Positions 38,069 to 38,116 of a stretch of 38,116 nucleotides of DNA are shown here, piece after piece (position 1 is the first letter of the stretch; each line of letters opens with the position of its first letter). The notes under the pieces were generated by a model. It was not told the origin of the DNA. It did not search any database and saw only the letters and a program-made list of their open reading frames with translations. The stretch comes from an uncultured Oscillospiraceae bacterium. GTDB lineage: Bacteria > Bacillota > Clostridia > Oscillospirales > Oscillospiraceae. Made by a program: the position numbers and the translations under genes. The stretch is from assembly GCA_934631005.1 (NCBI GenBank), contig CAKTXA010000026.1, forward strand, positions 1 to 38,116, given 5' to 3'.

Positions 38069-38116
38069 AATCCTGAAAAGCGTTGGTAATACAGCGTTTT
38101 TCAGGATTTTTCTTTT
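38069..38116 (+). terminator. Terminator of the xpt-guaA operon
   Basis: ATCCTGAAAA (38070-38079) pairs with TTTTCAGGAT (38098-38107), then TTTTCTTTT runs to the window end. It begins 18 bp after the guaA stop codon. Confidence 0.8.

Overview
The window looks like a chromosomal segment of a GC-rich, spore-forming, single-membrane (Gram-positive type) Clostridia, most likely an Oscillospiraceae-like gut bacterium. Supporting signs are the mother-cell sporulation sigma factors sigE (with its protease gene spoIIGA) and sigK, strong AGGAGG ribosome sites, a type IV pilus locus with no secretin or PilP, a cohesin/dockerin protein pair, and GTAGGGG-type palindromic intergenic repeats. Placement below class level is inference; no 16S or marker search was possible.

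Layout. 1-1746 (minus): tRNA-Leu(CAA), sigE and spoIIGA. 1930-2565 (plus): nth, followed by a 380-bp repeat-rich spacer. 2946-19322 (minus): a 13-gene type IV pilus cluster in the order pilB, pilT, pilC, pilA (major pilin), pilD, pilM, pilN, pilO, a giant 2288-residue pilin-like adhesin, and three minor pilin-like genes. 19602-21806 (minus): a membrane EAL protein with a degenerate GGDEF domain. 22062-26419 (plus): a REC/HD-GYP/GGDEF protein, an Hpt protein and a hybrid histidine kinase. 26658-28125 (minus): a DUF951 protein and rarA. 28236-32838 (minus): a cohesin-only secreted protein and a large secreted protein with Ig-like domains, a cohesin and a dockerin. 32993-33688 (plus): sigK. 33749-34681 (minus): a LysR regulator. 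34813-38051 (plus): hpt, a cluster of six hairpins, a guanine-class purine riboswitch, xpt and guaA.

How the genes fit together. The pilus cluster encodes both motor ATPases, the platform protein, the PilMNO assembly complex, the prepilin peptidase and five prepilin-like proteins. The extension ATPase PilB starts with an MshEN domain, a known c-di-GMP binding module. The genes directly upstream encode c-di-GMP turnover enzymes (EAL; HD-GYP plus an intact GGDEF with an I-site) and a likely His-Asp phosphorelay. The block 2946-26419 therefore reads as one module: environmental phosphorelay, c-di-GMP level, PilB activity, and display of a giant adhesin on the pilus. The xpt-guaA operon under a guanine riboswitch is a guanine-nucleotide salvage and synthesis unit.

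The most unusual items are the giant GLUG-type pilin with three modules closed by a YP.P...HYG.W signature, the c-di-GMP/pilus linkage with a shared AGTATGAT motif at the promoters, complementary-loop hairpins on both sides of pilA, the promoter-headed six-hairpin element before xpt, the G9 tract in the promoter of the cohesin/dockerin gene, and the cohesin and dockerin held in one polypeptide. Many long antisense frames exist because of the high GC content and were not counted as genes.
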